DNA of 64,000 nt from Desulfarculales bacterium UBA702 (GCA_002298165.1 DBMI01000088.1:1-64000); one strand, 5' to 3'. Counted from the stretch's first letter, positions 9,139 through 18,090 are shown. Notes: generated from the sequence alone by a model not told the origin. A program made the numbers and translations.

Positions 9139-9906
9139 ATGATCCGCAAGCGATACAATGTCGTTATACCGACCGAACTGGGCATGCTCATTGTCAACCA
9201 TAACGACCAGGGGACCCTCGATAGCCGCTACGGCGTCTTTTGGCAGCTTTCCCAGACTGGGAATTTCGAGCCGGAGGAAATTTCACTCCTGCAAAGGATT
9301 GCGGCTTCATGCCCTCCAAATCCCGTTATTCTGGATATCGGTGCAAATATCGGGGTTATTTCACTTAGTATCGCAAATGTTGTGAGTGGAGCGAGGATTT
9401 TCGCTTTCGAGCCCCAGCGGATAATCTTCCAGATGCTTGCGGGCAACATGGCCCTTAACAGCATTGAAAATGTCTTTTGCTTCCATATGGCTGTGGGCGA
9501 AACACCGGGACTTATCCCGATTCCCAAGATTGACTATGGTTCCATGGCAAGTTTCGGAAGCCTCGAATTCGGCAGAACCACCCAGACAGACGCCGGGCAG
9601 AACGCCCGGCTCGATGGACCCGATATCGAAATGGTGCAGGTCATAACAATAGACAGCCTCAACTTTCCACGGGTGGATTTCATGAAGATCGACGTGGAAG
9701 GCATGGAGGAGGCCGTTTTGAATGGCGCCAGGAGGACGATTGCCGCCACCAAACCTGTGCTGTGCGTCGAGATTATAAAATCCGGCGGGCAGATTACCGG
9801 CCTTCTGGCAAGTTTTGGATATGAGCTTTTCAGGCGTGGGCAGAATTTAATATGTCTACACCGCGAGCAGCCCCATCATGATGAAGTGCGTAAGCTGCTT
9901 ATGTAG
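9139..9906 (+). CDS. FkbM family methyltransferase
   Basis: 255 residues. Class I SAM-dependent methyltransferase of the FkbM type: ILDIGANIGVIS (motif I), FAFEPQ (acidic end of beta-2) and MKIDVEGMEEAVLNGA, the hallmark FkbM segment. These enzymes usually O-methylate sugars or polyketides. It lies between a GT/methyltransferase fusion and the flagellin gene, so methylation of a flagellin-linked or surface glycan is a sensible inference. No membrane segment is visible. Confidence 0.85.
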   Translation: MIRKRYNVVIPTELGMLIVNHNDQGTLDSRYGVFWQLSQTGNFEPEEISLLQRIAASCPPNPVILDIGANIGVISLSIANVVSGARIFAFEPQRIIFQMLAGNMALNSIENVFCFHMAVGETPGLIPIPKIDYGSMASFGSLEFGRTTQTDAGQNARLDGPDIEMVQVITIDSLNFPRVDFMKIDVEGMEEAVLNGARRTIAATKPVLCVEIIKSGGQITGLLASFGYELFRRGQNLICLHREQPHHDEVRKLLM

Positions 9907-9949
9907 GGCCGATTCGGGATCATTTTTCCATCGAGCCGTCAAAAAAATT

Positions 9950-9977
9950 TAAAGTCTCGCCCCAATCATGTCGATCT
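9950..9977 (+). promoter_or_regulatory. Possible sigma-28 flagellin promoter
   Basis: TAAAGTCT (9950-9957) matches the FliA -35 consensus at 7 of 8 positions. GTCGATCT (9970-9977) matches GCCGATAA at 5 of 8, with a 12-base spacer. It lies about 90 bp before the flagellin start. This is a motif match only. Confidence 0.4.
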
Positions 9978-10064
9978 TAGAGTCAAAGGCGAGAATGGAA
10001 CTGTGGATGGTTTCAAAACCGATTTGACAAGGATGTCAAAGAAAACTTTCAAGGAGGAAACATC

Positions 10065-10898
10065 ATGGGACTTAAAGTCAACACCAACCTGAACTCTCTC
10101 ACGATTCAAAACAACCTGGTAACCACCAACAGCGCGGTATCCGATTCTCTGCGCAAACTCTCGTCCGGTCTTCGCATCAATTCGGCCAAAGATGACGCTG
10201 CGGGTTTCGCTGCTGCCAACACCTTCAAGGCGAGAATTTCCTCGATGAGGGTTGCTTCGCAGAACGCGACTGAAGCTCAGTCAATGCTCCAGGTCGCCGA
10301 TGGCGCCTACTCGAAAATCAACGACATCATGGTCCGTATGAAGTCACTGGCCACGCAGGCAGCTTCCGGACAGACCGAAAACCTGAACACGATGGGCACA
10401 GAGTTCAAGTCGTTGCAGGATGAAATCGACCGCATCTCGGCATCAACTAAATACGGTGCGACAACCCTGATCGACGGCTCGGGTTCCGCGGCAACCGGTA
10501 TCACCTTCCAGGTCGGAGCCACGGCCTCTACTGAAAACCAGATTACTGTTAAGTTCACTGCCGCTACAGCAGGATGTCTGGGTGTCAGCAGCAACAACGT
10601 CGGCATCGGCAGCCTCGCAAGCGCTCAGGCCGCAATGACTGCCATTGACACGGCTCTTAGCTCCATCAATGCGTTCATGGGTTCAGTTGGTGCCTACCAG
10701 AACAGGCTCCAGTACACAGTTGAGAACCTGGCGATCAGCATCGAGAACTTCTCCGCCTCCGAATCCGCGATCCGCGACGTCGATATGGCGGCTGAAATCT
10801 CGACCTTCACCAAAAACCAGATCCTGCAGCAGTCTGGTATGGCAATGCTGGCGCAAGCGAACTCCGCTCCGCAGCAGATCCTGACCCTTCTGAGGTAG
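10065..10898 (+). CDS. fliC: Flagellin
   Basis: 277 residues, preceded by a strong AAGGAGG at spacing 8. The N terminus (GLKVNTNLNSLTIQNNL, then LRKLSSGLRINSAKDDAAG) and the C terminus (IRDVDMAAEISTFTKNQIL, ending in QQILTLLR) are the conserved D0/D1 helices that polymerise into the filament. The central variable region is only about 50-60 residues, so this is a minimal flagellin lacking D2/D3 domains. Such short flagellins are known in several phyla. It is a single-copy gene with its own promoter candidate and terminator, downstream of the glycosyltransferase cluster, consistent with it being the modified substrate. The protein is exported through the flagellar type III apparatus. Confidence 0.97.
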   Translation: MGLKVNTNLNSLTIQNNLVTTNSAVSDSLRKLSSGLRINSAKDDAAGFAAANTFKARISSMRVASQNATEAQSMLQVADGAYSKINDIMVRMKSLATQAASGQTENLNTMGTEFKSLQDEIDRISASTKYGATTLIDGSGSAATGITFQVGATASTENQITVKFTAATAGCLGVSSNNVGIGSLASAQAAMTAIDTALSSINAFMGSVGAYQNRLQYTVENLAISIENFSASESAIRDVDMAAEISTFTKNQILQQSGMAMLAQANSAPQQILTLLR

Positions 10899-10934
10899 GA
10901 CTGAGGAAACCACACCTTCCGCAGTTCTGGAGAG

Positions 10935-10957
10935 GGCGGCCCAAAAGGCCGCCTTTT
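10935..10957 (+). terminator. Intrinsic terminator after flagellin
   Basis: A 7-bp stem GGCGGCC / GGCCGCC with loop CAAAA is followed by TTTTCC. It lies 37 bases after the flagellin stop codon. Confidence 0.85.
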
Positions 10958-11068
10958 CCTATTTGGGAGATTGGAGATTATGGGATCGGGGATTTAAGAG
11001 ACCGCGAAATAATGGTGCAAAAAGCCGGGGCTATTTAGTATTAGCGGGCTGGTCATTTCCTCGATACA

Positions 11069-11093
11069 ACGCCCACAAGGGGCCAGGCTACGG
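11069..11093. repeat. REP-like repeat, single copy
   Basis: AACGCCCACAAGGGGCCAGG is the reverse complement of the core repeat found around the RAYT gene (near 6983-7002 and 7698-7717), with a few changes. Confidence 0.6.
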
Positions 11094-11110
11094 CATACTC
11101 GGGACCGATA

Positions 11111-11187
11111 CGCAACTCGCAACACGCAACTCGCAACTGGCAACACGTAACCCGCAACTGCAACACGCAACACGCAACTCGCAACGC
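11111..11187. repeat. Degenerate heptamer tandem repeat (CGCAACW)
   Basis: About eleven imperfect tandem units of CGCAACT / ACGCAAC run right up to the 3' end of cysE. The complementary motif GGGTTGC repeats at 31690-31716. The gap 10899-11188 holds the flagellin terminator, one REP-like unit and this tract. Confidence 0.8.
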
Positions 11188-11188
11188 T

Positions 11189-12178
11189 TTACGACTCCCT
11201 CTCTATATCGCCTCTTTCGGCCTGATTTCCGGAGTAGATAAGTTCGGGTTTTTTGATGATGACCCGCGTGTCCGGGGGGACCGATTCGGTGAGCCAGACG
11301 TTGCCGCCGATTACCGAACGGGCGCCGATTACCGTCTGTCCACCCAGGATTGTGGCCCCCGAATAGATAATTACGTCATCTTGTATGGTCGGGTGGCGTT
11401 TCTGGTCCCTCAATTGGGCGCCTGCATCGCGGGGCAGTGAAAGAGCACCGAGGGTGACGCCCTGGTACAGCCTCACGCGGTTTCCTATCTCGGTCGTCTC
11501 ACCGATTACCACTCCGGTACCATGATCGATAAAGAAACTCTCACCGATATGTGCTCCCGGATGAATGTCGATCCCGGTCGCGCTGTGTGCATATTCGCTC
11601 ATGATTCGGGGAACAAGCGGGATCCCCTGCTCCCAGAGCTGGTGGGCTACTCTGTAAATTGTTATAGCCATCAGGCCGGGGTAGCTGAAAATTATCTCAT
11701 CGTAGCTTTTGGCGGCCGGGTCGCCCTGGTAGGCGGCTCGCACATCGCTTGCGAGCATTCTGCGCAGGTTGGGCAGCTCGCGCATGAGCTTTATCGTCGC
11801 TTCCTGGCCGAGTTTATCGCAATGCATGCAGGGCAGGCTGTGCCTGATGCAGTCGTGGCGCAGGGCCAGCACGATCTGTTCGGACAGGAGTTCAAAAATC
11901 GCGGTCGCCTCCTGGCCAAAGTAGTAGGCGAGGTTGAATTGTTCGAGGCGGTTTTTTATGAAATATCCCGGATAGAGCAGCCTGCTGAGCCGGTGTATGA
12001 TGTCGGTCAGGGCCTCCCTGCTGGGAATGGGTTCAGGACCCACGTGATCGAAGCACTCACCGTTCGAGCACGATCGCACGAGGCTTTCCACAATCCCCGG
12101 GATCTCCTCCCTGAAATGGTGCTCCGTCTGTTCAGCCTCTTTACATTGGTCGACAAGAGTAAGTGGTTGCTCAGCCAT
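11189..12178 (-). CDS. cysE: Serine O-acetyltransferase
   Basis: 329 residues. Converts L-serine and acetyl-CoA to O-acetylserine for cysteine synthesis. The C-terminal half is a left-handed beta-helix of hexapeptide repeats: IDIHPGAHIGESFFIDHG, GVVIGETTEIGNRV, YQGVTLGAL and DVIIYSGATILGGQTVIG. The catalytic-site His/Asp-containing DHGTG motif is present. The N-terminal ~160 residues are the helical domain of the longer CysE subtype. The ATG at 12178 is preferred over 12184 because AAGGA then lies 8 bases upstream rather than 2. It sits downstream of nifU-nifS on the same strand, so cysteine supply is placed next to the cysteine desulfurase. It has its own upstream inverted repeat, suggesting separate control. 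Confidence 0.93.
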   Translation of the reverse strand: MAEQPLTLVDQCKEAEQTEHHFREEIPGIVESLVRSCSNGECFDHVGPEPIPSREALTDIIHRLSRLLYPGYFIKNRLEQFNLAYYFGQEATAIFELLSEQIVLALRHDCIRHSLPCMHCDKLGQEATIKLMRELPNLRRMLASDVRAAYQGDPAAKSYDEIIFSYPGLMAITIYRVAHQLWEQGIPLVPRIMSEYAHSATGIDIHPGAHIGESFFIDHGTGVVIGETTEIGNRVRLYQGVTLGALSLPRDAGAQLRDQKRHPTIQDDVIIYSGATILGGQTVIGARSVIGGNVWLTESVPPDTRVIIKKPELIYSGNQAERGDIERES

Positions 12179-12232
12179 TGGCATTTTCCTTTGGGATATT
12201 AAAATCGCACACAGACATTATTCTAAATTAAT

Positions 12233-12251
12233 TCCTACTGTTTTGGTAGGA
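12233..12251. promoter_or_regulatory. Inverted repeat upstream of cysE, possible operator
   Basis: TCCTAC-N7-GTAGGA is a perfect 6-bp inverted repeat, 55 bases upstream of the cysE start in the gap after nifS. Its size and position suit a dimeric regulator such as an Rrf2-family protein (IscR/CymR type). No such regulator gene is in the window. Confidence 0.45.
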
Positions 12252-12254
12252 TAA

Positions 12255-12284
12255 AGATAAAGGCCGGTTTCCCGGCCTTTATCT
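12255..12284 (-). terminator. Hairpin after nifS, probable terminator
   Basis: A perfect 13-bp stem AGATAAAGGCCGG / CCGGCCTTTATCT with a 4-base loop lies 45 bases past the nifS stop. The U-tract on the minus strand is weak (TTTATC), so termination efficiency is uncertain. Confidence 0.6.
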
Positions 12285-12328
12285 ACTCACTTCGATTTTA
12301 ATCCCGAACCTTTAACTCCGCAACCCGC

Positions 12329-13498
12329 TCAGCAGACCTGGGCGCCGGATTTCCAGTAAGGTGACATGCCCCTGAGGGTCTCGATAATCGGAGGAACTTT
12401 GTCGAGCACGAAATCGATTTCCTCATCGGTATTGTAGATGCTCAGACTGAACCGTATCGACCCGTGGGCCATTGTGAACGGGATGCCCATTGCGCGAAGC
12501 ACGTGCGACGGCTGCAGAGAGCCCGAGGTGCAGGCCGAACCCGAAGAGGCGCAGATTCCGAACTCGTCCATCATGAGAAGGATTCCCTCGCCCTCCACAA
12601 ATTCGAAGCTGATGCTGGTGGTGTTCGGAAGCCGGTTTACCCTGTCCCCGTTTACCTTTGTATTGGAGACTTTCAGCAGCTCATCTTCGAGCCTGTCTCT
12701 GAGCCGCTTTACGCGAGTATTTTCCTCTTCCATCCTGCTCGCGGCCAACTCGGCGGCAACACCCATTCCGATGATGCTCGAAGTTGCCTCGGTTCCCCCC
12801 CGCCGGCCTTTTTCCTGATGCCCTCCGATGAGGAACGGGGAGAACTTGGTTCCCTTTCTGACATAGAGCACCCCGATGCCTTTTGGCGCATGGAGCTTAT
12901 GTCCCGAGAGGGAGAGCATATCGATTTTCGTTTGAGCGAGGTTTATCGGGATCTTTCCAACCGCCTGCACGGCATCGGTATGGAAAAGTATTCCGCGTTC
13001 CCTGGCCATTTCGGCGGCCTTTTCGATCGGGAAAATCACTCCGGTTTCGTTATTCGCCCACATCAGGCTTACAATTGCCGTATCGGGCGTTAGGGACTTT
13101 CGATACTGGTCCATATCGAGCCGCCCTTCGCCATCCACGGGCAGTTCCGTCACCCTGTAGCCCTGGCCCGCCAGGTGTGCGCACAGGGCGCGTATAGCCG
13201 GATGCTCGACCCTGCTGGTCACTATATGCTTCTTTTCAGGATTGCTGCTGAGGGCGGACCGGATCGCCGCGTTATCGCTCTCGCTCCCGCAGCTCGTAAA
13301 AATAATCTCATCAGGAGTTGCTCCCAAAAGCGAGGCCACCCGCTCGCGTGCATTCCGGACATCTCTCATTACTTGTCCGCCAAACGAATGCATGCTGGAA
13401 GGGTTTCCATACTTTTCGCCAAAATAGGGCATCATGGCATCGAGCACTTCGGGGGCTACCCTGGTTGTCGCATTATTGTCCAGATAGATTGTTTTCAC
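12329..13498 (-). CDS. nifS: Cysteine desulfurase (NifS/IscS family)
   Basis: 389 residues. PLP enzyme that removes sulfur from cysteine and delivers it to the NifU scaffold. It shows YLDNNATT at the N terminus, SGHKLHAPKG with the PLP-binding Lys201 after His200, RRGGTEA at 232-238, and the catalytic loop SSGSACTSG with Cys323, all typical of group I desulfurases. Its ATG overlaps the nifU stop by 4 bases (ATGA), so the two are translationally coupled. Fe-S assembly is a housekeeping function in such anaerobes. No nitrogenase genes are in the window, so a link to nitrogen fixation is not implied. Confidence 0.95.
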   Translation of the reverse strand: MKTIYLDNNATTRVAPEVLDAMMPYFGEKYGNPSSMHSFGGQVMRDVRNARERVASLLGATPDEIIFTSCGSESDNAAIRSALSSNPEKKHIVTSRVEHPAIRALCAHLAGQGYRVTELPVDGEGRLDMDQYRKSLTPDTAIVSLMWANNETGVIFPIEKAAEMARERGILFHTDAVQAVGKIPINLAQTKIDMLSLSGHKLHAPKGIGVLYVRKGTKFSPFLIGGHQEKGRRGGTEATSSIIGMGVAAELAASRMEEENTRVKRLRDRLEDELLKVSNTKVNGDRVNRLPNTTSISFEFVEGEGILLMMDEFGICASSGSACTSGSLQPSHVLRAMGIPFTMAHGSIRFSLSIYNTDEEIDFVLDKVPPIIETLRGMSPYWKSGAQVC

Positions 13499-14325
13499 GC
13501 CGACACCTCCTCTACAACCAGATCCGGCCAGACAAGTTCGCGCAGCTTGACTTCAACGAAGTTTTTGAGCGTCTGGTTGGATGCCTGGCAGGATGCACAG
13601 GCCCCTCTGGTGGCCACCAGCACACGATTGCCTACCACGTCGACAAGTTCGATATCGCCGCCGTCGTGCTTGAGGGCGGGGCGGATTTCACGCTCGAGGG
13701 TCTCTTCGATCATCTTAATCTTTTTGATATTGGAGAGCTTGGGCCTACCCTCGGGTGCGTCGCGCGTTTCTGAAAGGACCCTGTCCAGGATTTCCTGAAG
13801 GTCCGGATGGCAATTGCCGCAGCCCCCACCGGCTTTGGTGTAGTTGGTTATTTCCTCGACCGAAGTTAGCCGGTTTTCTCGTATGGCACGCTCAATCTCC
13901 TTTTGGGTCACGCCAAAACACTCGCAAACGATCCTGTCCTCGGCCGCTGCCGCAGGGGCGCCTTTGAAGTGGGCTATTGCCTTTTCAAGCGCCTCGCGAC
14001 CCAGAACCGAGCAGTGCATTTTTTCCTGGGGCAGACCCCCGAGAAAATTCGCTATGTCCTGGTTAGTTACCTTCGAGGCCTGTTCGACCGTCATTCCTTT
14101 TATCATTTCGGTCAGGGCCGAAGCTGATGCAATGGCGCTGGCACAGCCGAACGTCTTAAATTTGGCATCGACAATTTTGCCGTCACGGTCGACCTTGAAG
14201 GTAAGCTTGAGCGCATCGCCGCAAGCCATGGACCCGACTTCAGCAATCCCGTCGGCGTCTTCTATTTCTCCGACATTGCGCGGGTTGAGAAAGAAATCTT
14301 TTACCTTATCCGTATAATCCCACAT
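13495..14325 (-). CDS. nifU: NifU Fe-S cluster scaffold protein
   Basis: 276 residues from the ATG at 14325, chosen because GGAGGAG lies 5 bases upstream and the N terminus MWDYTDKVKDFF is the usual family start; the frame is open to 14382. Three domains are visible. The IscU-like domain has scaffold cysteines 35, 61 and 105. The central BFD-like [2Fe-2S] domain has Cys134, 136, 169 and 172 (CEC...CGNC). The C-terminal Nfu domain has CASC at 243-246. This is the full-length A-type architecture. It acts with NifS, encoded 4 bases overlapping downstream, to build clusters for the many Fe-S proteins seen nearby. Confidence 0.95.
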   Translation of the reverse strand: MWDYTDKVKDFFLNPRNVGEIEDADGIAEVGSMACGDALKLTFKVDRDGKIVDAKFKTFGCASAIASASALTEMIKGMTVEQASKVTNQDIANFLGGLPQEKMHCSVLGREALEKAIAHFKGAPAAAAEDRIVCECFGVTQKEIERAIRENRLTSVEEITNYTKAGGGCGNCHPDLQEILDRVLSETRDAPEGRPKLSNIKKIKMIEETLEREIRPALKHDGGDIELVDVVGNRVLVATRGACASCQASNQTLKNFVEVKLRELVWPDLVVEEVSA

Positions 14326-14964
14326 ACCGGCTCCTCCGCTGCCAATTTGCAGTTCTGATATCGTATGATGTCCATCGGTCAAAATCTACTCAGGATTCGT
14401 GACCCCCGCAATAAGGGCCGGGGCTTTTTCGATACTCGAAGACAAAAGATCCCGGTACGAGTATTAGCGGAATGAAAGATTTGACCGTCAGCATAATTTA
14501 ATCCGGAACATATAATAATACCAGAACATAGCCCAACATGGAACACCGTTATGGACGGCGGTTTCGGGAATTTTGCCTTTTCGAATCCCGGCAGCTTTAA
14601 TGCGCCTGTCATCAACGGAGCCATTGTGCAGCGCCCCATGCAGCAAGTTTGCATTTTGGACTGCCGCCCAGCTTTTTTCTTGACATTGGAGAGCCGCTCT
14701 ATTAGGTTTAGTGCGCTTTAGCATCTTTTCACCGCACATTCTCTATCTCGGTCCCACATCTTCCACGTCGTTCGGTTTTTTCACTATTATTGCATCCTGC
14801 TCCTGGCCGGTCTTTCCCATCACGACAGAAATCCCTGAAAAAGGTGACGATTTGATCATTTAAACTCAAGGAGGTGAACGCGAACTCTGAAGCTCCGTTC
14901 TAATTTCTTGGCTCGGGAAAAATTAACCAGGCACAACTACTCGAAAATGGAGGCAAAATCCAAC
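14326..14964. other. Intergenic region between divergent nifU and fhs
   Basis: About 640 bp with no convincing gene. Open frames on the minus strand at 14379-14739 have no ribosome binding site and unnatural composition. It should hold the divergent promoters. TTGACA at 14680-14685 is a -35 candidate for fhs, but the matching -10 is poor. A strong AAGGAGGTG at 14870-14878 has no usable start in the fhs frame at proper spacing. Confidence 0.6.
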
Positions 14965-16728
14965 ATGCCCTACGATGCCACAAAAATGAAGGATTGGCAG
15001 ATTGCGGAAGAAGCGGAAAAGAACATGCCCACTCCCGACCATTGGCGGGAGAAGATGAATCTGCAAAAAGATGAAGTTATTCCTATGGGCAGGCTTTGCA
15101 GGCTCGATTTCATGAAGATAATCGACCGGCTGCAAAACCGTCCCGACGGAAAATACATCGAAGTCACAGCCATAACGCCCACCCCTCTCGGCGAGGGAAA
15201 GAGCACGACTTCCTGCGGATTGATGGAAGGCCTTGGCAAACTGGGCAAGAATGTTGGCGGAGCTTTGCGCCAGCCCTCGGGCGGCCCGACGATGAACATC
15301 AAGGGAACGGCGGCCGGCGGCGGCAATGCGCTGCTGATACCGATGACCGAGTTCTCGATGGGTCTGACAGGCGACATAAATGACATCATGAACGCCCACA
15401 ACCTGGCAATGGTAGCGCTTACAGCCAGGATGCAGCACGAGAGAAACTACAACGATGAACAGCTTCAGCGCCTGACCCGCATGAGACGGCTCGATGTCGA
15501 CCCGACTCGCGTCGAAATGGGCTGGATCATGGATTTTTGCGCCCAGTCACTTCGAAATATCATCATCGGCATGGGTGGAAGGCAGGACGGCTTCACGATG
15601 CAGTCAAAGTTCGGAATTGCGGTTAGCTCCGAACTGATGGCCATCCTCTCGATAATCAACGATCTGCCGGATCTCAAGAAAAGGCTCAACGACATCACAG
15701 TTGCCTTCGATAAGCGCGGCAAGCCCGTAACCACCGGCGACCTCGAAGTCGGCAACGCCATGACCGCGTGGATGAGAAACACCATCAACCCGACCCTCAT
15801 GAGCACGGTCGAATACCAGCCTTGCATGGTCCACGCCGGTCCGTTCGCCAACATCGCCGTCGGCCAGTCCTCGATTATTGCCGACCGCGTTGGCCTCAAG
15901 CTCTTCGACTATCACGTCACCGAGAGTGGTTTTGCCGCCGACATCGGTTTCGAAAAATTCTGGAACGTAAAGTGCCGCTACAGCGGGCTCAAGCCGCATG
16001 TCTCGGTGCTCACCACTACGATTCGCGCCCTCAAGATGCACGGCGGGGGCCCCAAAGTCGTTGCCGGTCTGCCGCTGCCCGAAGACTACACCAAGGAAAA
16101 TCTGCAGTTGCTGGAACGCGGCGTGGAAAACATGGTTCACCACATTAACACGATCCGCAAGTCCGGAATGAACCCGGTGGTTTGTATCAACGCATTTCAT
16201 ACTGATACAAAGGCCGAGATCGCACTCGTGCGCAGGCACGCCGAGGCGGCGGGTGCCCGATGCGCTCTTTCCGAGCACTGGGCGCGTGGCGGCGAAGGGG
16301 CCATCGAACTGGCCGAAGCCGTTGTCGAGGCTTGCGAGCAGCCCAGCGAATTCAAGTTCCTCTATCCGATGCAAATGAAGCTGAGGGATCGCGTTGCGCT
16401 GATCGCAAAGGAAGTCTACGGCGCGGCCGGCGTTTCCTGGACCCCGGATGCCGAGGCCAAGGCGAAGATGCTCGAGGCCGATCCGAAATACGATGACTAC
16501 GCGACCATGATGGTCAAAACACACCTCAGCCTCACCCACGATCCGGCGGTAAAGGGCGTGCCCAAGGGCTGGATACTGCCAATCCGAGACGTTCTCATTT
16601 ACTCTGGATCGAAGTTCCTCTGCCCGTGTGCCGGTACGATCAGCCTCATGCCCGGTACTTCATCCGACCCGGCATTCCGCAGGGTGGACGTGGATGTGAA
16701 AACCGGCAAGGTTATGGGACTTTTCTAA
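14965..16728 (+). CDS. fhs: Formate-tetrahydrofolate ligase
   Basis: 587 residues. ATP-dependent formation of 10-formyl-THF from formate. In acetogens and syntrophs this is the entry (or, in reverse, exit) of the methyl branch of the Wood-Ljungdahl pathway. The P-loop TPTPLGEGKST (about residues 71-81), LRQPSGGPTMNIKG, GGGNALLIPMTEFSMGLTGD and the C-terminal LCPCAGTISLMPGTSSDPAFR are family hallmarks. The N terminus is extended relative to clostridial enzymes, as in some deltaproteobacterial forms. The ATG at 14965 has GGAGG 11 bases upstream. ATG 14947 and TTG 14908 are in-frame alternatives. It is followed 133 bp later by folD on the same strand, so formate can be taken to methylene-THF by this pair. 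Confidence 0.95.
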   Translation: MPYDATKMKDWQIAEEAEKNMPTPDHWREKMNLQKDEVIPMGRLCRLDFMKIIDRLQNRPDGKYIEVTAITPTPLGEGKSTTSCGLMEGLGKLGKNVGGALRQPSGGPTMNIKGTAAGGGNALLIPMTEFSMGLTGDINDIMNAHNLAMVALTARMQHERNYNDEQLQRLTRMRRLDVDPTRVEMGWIMDFCAQSLRNIIIGMGGRQDGFTMQSKFGIAVSSELMAILSIINDLPDLKKRLNDITVAFDKRGKPVTTGDLEVGNAMTAWMRNTINPTLMSTVEYQPCMVHAGPFANIAVGQSSIIADRVGLKLFDYHVTESGFAADIGFEKFWNVKCRYSGLKPHVSVLTTTIRALKMHGGGPKVVAGLPLPEDYTKENLQLLERGVENMVHHINTIRKSGMNPVVCINAFHTDTKAEIALVRRHAEAAGARCALSEHWARGGEGAIELAEAVVEACEQPSEFKFLYPMQMKLRDRVALIAKEVYGAAGVSWTPDAEAKAKMLEADPKYDDYATMMVKTHLSLTHDPAVKGVPKGWILPIRDVLIYSGSKFLCPCAGTISLMPGTSSDPAFRRVDVDVKTGKVMGLF

Positions 16729-16861
16729 TTATTAACAAAGGGTTAATTATGTAAATCTCCTCTTCCCCGCCGGTTATACCTCGGGGGAGAGGGACCATAC
16801 TTCTCCCCCCTGTCGGGGAAATCCGACTCTGAACAAAAGGAGTTGAAGCGGAGGAAAAATT

Positions 16862-17752
16862 ATGCCTGCCAAGCTGCTTAAAGGCGCCGAAGTGGCCAAG
16901 GAAATCCGGGCCGAATTGAAGGCGGAAGTAGAAAAAATCAAAGAAAAATACGGGGTTTCCCCCGGGCTGGTGACAATTCTGGTTGGCGAGAATCCGGCCT
17001 CCCAGAGCTATGTCCGGGCAAAGCAGACCACCGCTCATGAACTCGGGTTCCATTCCATCCAGGACAATCAGCCGGCGGACCTCAATGAGGAAGACCTGCT
17101 GAAGCTGGTGGACAAGTACAACAAGGACCCCAAGATCGACGGCATTCTCGTCCAGCTCCCCCTGCCCAAGGGCGTAAATGAGAACAAGGTCCTGCTGGCC
17201 ATTGACCCCGGCAAAGACGTTGACGCCTTCCACCCGGTAAATGTGGGAAAGCTGATGATCGGTGAACCCGACTACCTTCCCTGCACCCCCGCGGGTATCC
17301 AGGAACTGCTGGTCCGCTCCGGCGCGCCGATAGCCGGTGCCGAGGTAGTGGTAATCGGGAGGTCCAACATAGTTGGCAAGCCCATAACCATGATGCTCGC
17401 CCAGAAAGCCCCGGGCGCAAACGCAACCGTAACCCTCTGCCACACCCGCACCAAGGATGTTAAGGCGCACGCCCAGCGCGCCGACATTCTGATTGTCGCG
17501 GCGGGCGTAACCGAATACGTCAAAGGCGATTGGGTAAAGCCGGGTGCGGTGGTAATCGACGTCGGCGTAAACGACGTCGGAAAAACTGCGGAAGGAAAGC
17601 GCATACTCAAGGGAGACGTGGAATTCGAAGGCGCGGCCGAGCGTGCCAGCGCCATCACTCCAGTTCCCGGCGGCGTGGGCCCCATGACCATTACGATGCT
17701 TATGAAAAATACCGTCCGCGCCTGCAAAGTGCACAACAATATCAAAGATTAG
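16862..17752 (+). CDS. folD: FolD: methylene-THF dehydrogenase / methenyl-THF cyclohydrolase
   Basis: 296 residues, GGAGG at good spacing. Interconverts 5,10-methylene-THF, methenyl-THF and 10-formyl-THF. VTILVGENPASQSYVRAKQ carries the Tyr and Lys of the active site. DGILVQLPLPK and PGKDVDAFHPVN hold the catalytic Asp, with Ala where most homologues have Gly. VIGRSNIVGKPI is the dinucleotide-binding loop, and TPVPGGVGPMTITML ends the protein. Length is normal. The 133-bp gap after fhs has a hairpin (16783-16809) but no clear U-tract, so cotranscription with fhs is plausible. A strong terminator follows. Confidence 0.96.
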   Translation: MPAKLLKGAEVAKEIRAELKAEVEKIKEKYGVSPGLVTILVGENPASQSYVRAKQTTAHELGFHSIQDNQPADLNEEDLLKLVDKYNKDPKIDGILVQLPLPKGVNENKVLLAIDPGKDVDAFHPVNVGKLMIGEPDYLPCTPAGIQELLVRSGAPIAGAEVVVIGRSNIVGKPITMMLAQKAPGANATVTLCHTRTKDVKAHAQRADILIVAAGVTEYVKGDWVKPGAVVIDVGVNDVGKTAEGKRILKGDVEFEGAAERASAITPVPGGVGPMTITMLMKNTVRACKVHNNIKD

Positions 17753-17794
17753 AACGCCGGAATAAATACCGGCAAGCCGGACGCAAAACTCTAA

Positions 17795-17838
17795 ACGGCC
17801 GGCCCGTGGCGATTCTCGCCCGGGACCGGCCGTTTTTT
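17795..17838 (+). terminator. Intrinsic terminator after folD
   Basis: The outer stem ACGGCCGG (17795-17802) / CCGGCCGT (17826-17833) encloses a smaller GGCGA/TCGCC hairpin and runs into TTTTTTATTT. Confidence 0.85.
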
Positions 17839-17929
17839 ATTTCGAGGCAGGTTTTGCGGCGCCTGCGACACGGTAGTTCCGTGCGCTTTCCGTTTCGGCA
17901 GCGCCCAGGAGGACATTTGAGGATGCCTC

Positions 17930-18050
17930 AGTCTAGCCCCCCTGTGGACGTTCTTTGTCCCTGGAGACCTTCGGTCTATGCCGCCGGCAAGGTCGGGAGA
18001 CCTTGCCACAACGAGCATCGGAAAAGAACGCCCACAAGGGGCTAGACTAC
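17930..18050. repeat. REP-like inverted pair (BIME-like)
   Basis: GTCTAGCCCCCCTGTGGACG (17931-17950) and the inverse of AACGCCCACAAGGGGCTAGA (18028-18047) face each other around a second small repeat, GGAGACCTTCGGTC (17963-17976). The core matches the RAYT-flanking repeats. The 17753-18090 gap contains the folD terminator and this element. Confidence 0.7.
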
Positions 18051-18090
18051 GATTTTAAAATAGATTCCGGATGCTTGCCGGATTTGTCCT

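Noticed and set aside
11111..11187. Regular short repeats that could suggest a CRISPR array
   Set aside because: The units are 7-bp tandem repeats with no unique spacers and no cas genes nearby.
12329..14325. Evidence for nitrogen fixation from nifU-nifS
   Set aside because: This pair also serves general Fe-S assembly in anaerobes; no nitrogenase genes are in the window.
14379..14739. Minus-strand open frames between nifU and fhs
   Set aside because: No ribosome binding site, odd composition, and they overlap one another in the expected promoter region.
14870..14902. Leader peptide or earlier fhs start after AAGGAGGTG
   Set aside because: The GTG overlaps the Shine-Dalgarno and its frame stops after nine codons; the fhs frame has no start at suitable spacing.
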